Assembly (NCBI GenBank): GCA_035649635.1
Contig: DASRJE010000031.1
Location: 47,678-111,677, forward strand
Direction: 5' to 3'
Length of the DNA: 64,000 nucleotides
From: Gp6-AA40 sp035649635
GTDB taxonomy: Bacteria > Acidobacteriota > Vicinamibacteria > Vicinamibacterales > UBA2999
Both the position numbers and the translations under genes were made by a program. The first letter of the stretch is position 1. Every line of letters begins with the position of its first letter. Below the pieces are notes generated by a model. It did no database searches. It was not told the origin of the DNA and saw only the letters and a program-made list of their open reading frames with translations. Shown here piece after piece: positions 61,027-64,000 of the stretch.

Positions 61027-61522
61027 GTGACATCTCCCTTTCGCGGGGCTGTTGCTTCACCTGGATGATTGGCGCCATCAGCCGACGGTCTCACTCACAC
61101 GTCGAACGAGACGTGAGGAAATCGACATCGCCAAGGTCTCATGCCCATGGGACCGTCGCCCGATGCCGAAATCATCGGACACGGCTGAGGTTTGCGACGC
61201 CTACGGCCACGGTTTACGTGCTCGGAACGAGGCGACGGCTGGCCAGATGCGCCAGTTCGAAGGGAGCACCGCATGCCCGCGATGAGTCGCTCCGCGCCTT
61301 CACTCCTCACATCGATTTCTCTGACGCGCAACTCATCGAGCTCCTCACGCTCGACGTCATTAGATGAGTGGAAATCGGCCTGGCAGTTTCAGAGTGGACT
61401 CTGAATTGAACACGACCTCCTTGCGGCCTTTGAGCGGACGATCTTTCGGTCGACACTGCGCCGTCACCCGTTACGTATCCGGCCTAGAGCTACGTCATCT
61501 CCTATAATCGCAGCCACTTGCC
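61027..61522. other. Intergenic stretch, no gene recognised
   Basis: About 500 bp between divergent genes. It must hold the promoters of the YCII gene and the kinase, but I found no convincing -35/-10 pair. Short ORFs in all frames read as unstructured Arg/Ser-rich sequence. Confidence 0.4.
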
Positions 61523-63751
61523 GTGGCTCTAACCGCTGGCACCCGCCTCGGCCCTTATGAAATCACCGCCCAGATCGGCGTGGGGGGGATGGGAGAGGTG
61601 TGGCGTGCCTTCGACACCCGTCTGGGCCGCCCGGTGGCCCTGAAGTTGATCCGGGACGCCATCACGGATCCGGATGCACGCGCCAGACTCGAGCGCGAAG
61701 CGCGCCTCGCCGCCAGTGTCTCGCACCCGGCGATCTGCCAGGTATATGAGTTGGCCGAGATCGACGGGCAACTCGTCCTCGCCATGGAGCTCCTTCAAGG
61801 AGCGCCTCTGGCTGCCCGCTTGGGCCAGCCATTCCCACCCGCAGAAGCGGTATCGACCACACTCACCATCATCGGCGGGTTGGGCGCTCTGCACGAACGA
61901 GGGATCGTGCATCGCGACCTCAAGCCTTCGAACATTTTCATAACCCCGCACGGCGTCAAACTACTGGACTTCGGCCTGGCGCGTCCTGTGTTTCCTTGTG
62001 CAACCGACGCCACGCTCGCTGTGACACAGAAGGGCATTGCCGTGGGGACGCCCCTCTATTCCGCTCCGGAACAGCTGCTTGCCCGGCCGTTCGACGTCCG
62101 GGCCGATGTGTATTCGCTCGCCGTCATATTGTTCGAGATGCTTACCGGGCGCCCGCCCTTCTCGGGTGCGACGCTTGGGGAGTTAATCCACGCCGTCGTC
62201 CACGAGCCGCCCCCTGTACTGGCGGGATCACCCGCCGTGTGGGCACTCGATCGTGTGGTAAGACGGGCGCTCGCAAAGACGCCATCAGATCGATACACAG
62301 ACATCGGATCCTTCGCTGCCGCGTTGAGCCCAACGCAAGCACTATTCGATGCCGGGGTAGTGACTGAGGCCCGTGCCATGACACGGTTGGCGGTGCTGCC
62401 CTTTCGCTTGCTCAGAACCGATCCCGAGATCGAGTACTTGAGCTTGAGCCTCGCCGATGTGATCGCCAATGCACTGTCGGGGCTGGAATCGCTCGTGGTG
62501 AGGTCGAGCCTCAGCACGGCCAAGTATGCGACCGGAGTCCCCGACCTCGAAGCCGCGGCGAGAGAACTCTCGGTAGATGTCGTGCTGACAGGCACGGTCC
62601 TGCGATCTCACAACAGGCTGCGGGTCAGCGCGCAACTGATGAGCGCGCCTGCCGGGGACATGCTCTGGTCCCATACGCTGCAAGTCGACATGGACACGAT
62701 CTTCGAGCTGCACGACGAGTTGGCGCAGCGCGTCATCCAATCGCTGCCGCTGACCAGAGGTGATGTTCGGCGCGGTCCTCGGCTCCGCCCCACGAGTGCC
62801 AAGGCTTTCGATTTGTACATGCGTGGGATGCAACTTCGGATGGAAGCCGCGACGTGGCGACGGGCCCGCGATCTGTTCGACCAGTGCCTCGGGATCGACG
62901 CGGGGTTTGCCCCGGCTTGGGCAGAGCGTGGGCGCCTCGATCGCGTGCTCGCCAAGTATCAAGACTCGACCCTCATCGCACAGGCCGAATCCGCCCTGCA
63001 GCGAGCACTCGAACTCGACCCGGATAGCGGGCCCGCTCACTACTACCGCGCACAGCTCGAGATCGACATTGGCCGTCCGGACGAAGCGCTGATGCGGCTC
63101 GTGAAACGTGCCGCCGCCCGGCACGCCGAGCCCCAAGTCTATGCCGGCCTCGTTCACGCCTGTCGGTGCTGTGGCCTGCTGCGCGAGTCCGTGTCCGCTC
63201 ATCAGCATGCACGGCGGCTCGATCCCACCGTCAGCACGAGTGTGCTCCACACGTATTACGTCCAGCGTGACTACGACCGCGCACTTGACGACGCCGCCAC
63301 GAGCAGCGATCCGTTGGAGGCACGAGTCCTGGGTGCGACGGGGCAGGAGACTGAAGCCGTCGAGGCCGCGCGGCGCGAGGAGGCCCGGTTCGCGCAGTTT
63401 CCCCGATTGGCGGCATACTGCGAAGCCCTACGAGCCGCCCTTGAAGGACGGTCATCCGACGTGTTGGCGATTGCCGAGCCCTATCAATCGTCGAGCGTCA
63501 TCGACGGGGAAGCCTTGTTTTATTGGGGGGAGATCTGTGCGCGGGCTGGCCTGTCGGGCGAGGCCTTGACCACGCTTGAGCGAGCAGCCGACCGGGGGTA
63601 TATGTGCTCCCCAGCCTATGAAGGCAGTCCCTACCTGGTGCCGCTCCATGGAATCGTCAGGTTCGCGGTGCTGCTCGAGCGCGTCCGCGCTCGCCAGCGA
63701 GCGGTAGCCGAGCAGTTCACTGCTGCAGGCGGTCAGGCGTTGCTGTCCTAA
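61523..63751 (+). CDS. Serine/threonine protein kinase with TolB-like and TPR domains
   Basis: The protein has 742 residues. An N-terminal Hanks-type kinase (about 10-275) has the glycine loop IGVGGMGEVWRAF, catalytic Lys41, the loop GIVHRDLKPSNIF with Asp132, DFG at 149, and YSAPEQ. Then comes a TolB/FlgO-like domain (about 285-410: ELSVDVVLTGTVLRSHNRLR). The C-terminal 330 residues are TPR-like repeats (ALQRALELDPDSGPAHYYRA). No membrane segment separates the domains, so the protein seems cytoplasmic. The start is GTG 61523. Such kinases are common in acidobacteria; substrates are unknown. Confidence 0.92.
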   Translation: MALTAGTRLGPYEITAQIGVGGMGEVWRAFDTRLGRPVALKLIRDAITDPDARARLEREARLAASVSHPAICQVYELAEIDGQLVLAMELLQGAPLAARLGQPFPPAEAVSTTLTIIGGLGALHERGIVHRDLKPSNIFITPHGVKLLDFGLARPVFPCATDATLAVTQKGIAVGTPLYSAPEQLLARPFDVRADVYSLAVILFEMLTGRPPFSGATLGELIHAVVHEPPPVLAGSPAVWALDRVVRRALAKTPSDRYTDIGSFAAALSPTQALFDAGVVTEARAMTRLAVLPFRLLRTDPEIEYLSLSLADVIANALSGLESLVVRSSLSTAKYATGVPDLEAAARELSVDVVLTGTVLRSHNRLRVSAQLMSAPAGDMLWSHTLQVDMDTIFELHDELAQRVIQSLPLTRGDVRRGPRLRPTSAKAFDLYMRGMQLRMEAATWRRARDLFDQCLGIDAGFAPAWAERGRLDRVLAKYQDSTLIAQAESALQRALELDPDSGPAHYYRAQLEIDIGRPDEALMRLVKRAAARHAEPQVYAGLVHACRCCGLLRESVSAHQHARRLDPTVSTSVLHTYYVQRDYDRALDDAATSSDPLEARVLGATGQETEAVEAARREEARFAQFPRLAAYCEALRAALEGRSSDVLAIAEPYQSSSVIDGEALFYWGEICARAGLSGEALTTLERAADRGYMCSPAYEGSPYLVPLHGIVRFAVLLERVRARQRAVAEQFTAAGGQALLS

Positions 63752-63894
63752 GAACCTGCCTCGACTCCATCATTCCGCGGGAGGCCATATCGAAAGAAGG
63801 GGTGCCGTATTGGGATGGGAACGCTCAGTCGGCAAGGGTATTTCTACGGGCGCTGGGCTGGGGGATGTCCCAGTAGCTGTTGAAAATTGAGAGC

Positions 63895-63967
63895 GGCGGC
63901 TCCTCACTGCTCGTGTAAAACGAGTGGTGACTAAGCCCGGGCGAAAGCCCGCCAATAAGGAGCCGCC
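63895..63967 (+). ncRNA. Candidate structured 5' leader (riboswitch-like)
   Basis: Three stems form a three-way junction. P1 pairs GGCGGCTCCT (63895-63904) with AGGAGCCGCC (63958-63967), 10 perfect bp. P2 pairs 63905-63914 with 63920-63929, 10 bp with two G-U pairs. P3 is CGGGC-GAAA-GCCCG (63938-63951), a GNRA-loop hairpin. The ribosome-binding site AAGGAG lies in P1 directly before ATG 63968, so folding would block translation. I do not match it to a known riboswitch class. Confidence 0.6.
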
Positions 63968-64000
63968 ATGAAGAAGTCTCGCATAGCCTCACTCGTTCCT
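63968..64000 (+). CDS. Start of a truncated gene
   Basis: ATG 63968 follows AAGGAG at 5 nt spacing and opens a frame beginning MKKSRIASLVP that runs off the window. The Lys-Lys-Ser-Arg start then hydrophobic residues could begin a signal peptide. No family can be assigned. Confidence 0.6.
   Translation, partial: MKKSRIASLVP

Noticed and set aside
63770..63955. 61-codon minus-strand ORF at the window end
   Set aside because: It has no family similarity and runs through the candidate structured leader of a plus-strand gene.
1..64000. tRNA, rRNA, prophage or insertion-sequence genes
   Set aside because: No transposase, integrase or phage protein was seen and no stretch read as rRNA or a clear tRNA; a short tRNA could be missed without a covariance search.

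Overview
This 64 kb, GC-rich window looks chromosomal. It most resembles an acidobacterium of the Vicinamibacteria type. The hints are PQQ-type beta-propellers next to a DUF6152 protein, an S55 (SpoIVB-type) secreted protein, a soluble Ser/Thr kinase with TPRs, a DUF1080 protein, and dense short palindromic repeats between genes. No rRNA or marker gene settles this, so the assignment is inference. I saw no rRNA, tRNA, CRISPR array, insertion sequence or phage gene.

Region 1 (1-15.9 kb) is rich in signalling genes. A minus-strand gas-vesicle operon runs receiver, gvpJ, gvpA, PAS histidine kinase, gvpF, gvpG, gvpL, and a gvpS-gvpK fusion (7321 down to 1462). Genes touch or overlap from the kinase to the fusion. 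A truncated hybrid kinase converges on it, and a receiver plus hybrid-kinase pair diverges from it. An orphan receiver and a sigma-54 NtrC-type regulator with its kinase follow. Region 2 (15.9-23 kb) holds membrane and secreted proteins: VanZ, PerM/AI-2E, a histone-H1-like basic protein, a lipoprotein/DUF6152/PQQ-propeller/TPR operon, and another propeller.

Region 3 (23.2-29.2 kb) is a four-gene plus-strand operon joined by 4-nt overlaps. It encodes a membrane-anchored HtrA-like pseudoprotease with two PDZ domains, an antiporter-like protein, a single polypeptide fusing a Na+/H+-antiporter domain to trehalose-6-phosphate synthase, and trehalose-phosphatase. It looks like an ion/trehalose osmotic-stress module. 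Region 4 (29.3-36.7 kb) holds leucyl aminopeptidase, a bactofilin-like membrane protein, thiolase, an acyl-CoA synthetase and small genes.

Region 5 (36.8-47.7 kb) is a minus-strand aromatic-amino-acid supraoperon: aroDE fusion, trpE, trpG, trpD, trpC, trpF, trpB, trpA, chorismate mutase, DAHP synthase, prephenate dehydrogenase, and probably a DUF952 gene. A promoter, a 30-residue leader peptide rich in Phe, Tyr and Trp, and a T-tailed terminator with a 9-nt alternative pairing partner precede it, which is the architecture of a transcription attenuator. Two copies of one long palindromic element lie inside the operon, and one forms the trpC/trpF coding junction.

Region 6 (47.8-64 kb) has an S55-domain protein, a secreted propeller, an ECF sigma/anti-sigma pair, a TPR protein, two orphan oligopeptide-type permeases, a zinc-ribbon FrnE-like protein, a DUF1080 protein, glutaminase, a decayed sigma-54 activator, a YCII protein and a Ser/Thr kinase. 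The window ends in a three-stem RNA-like leader that buries the ribosome-binding site of a truncated gene.
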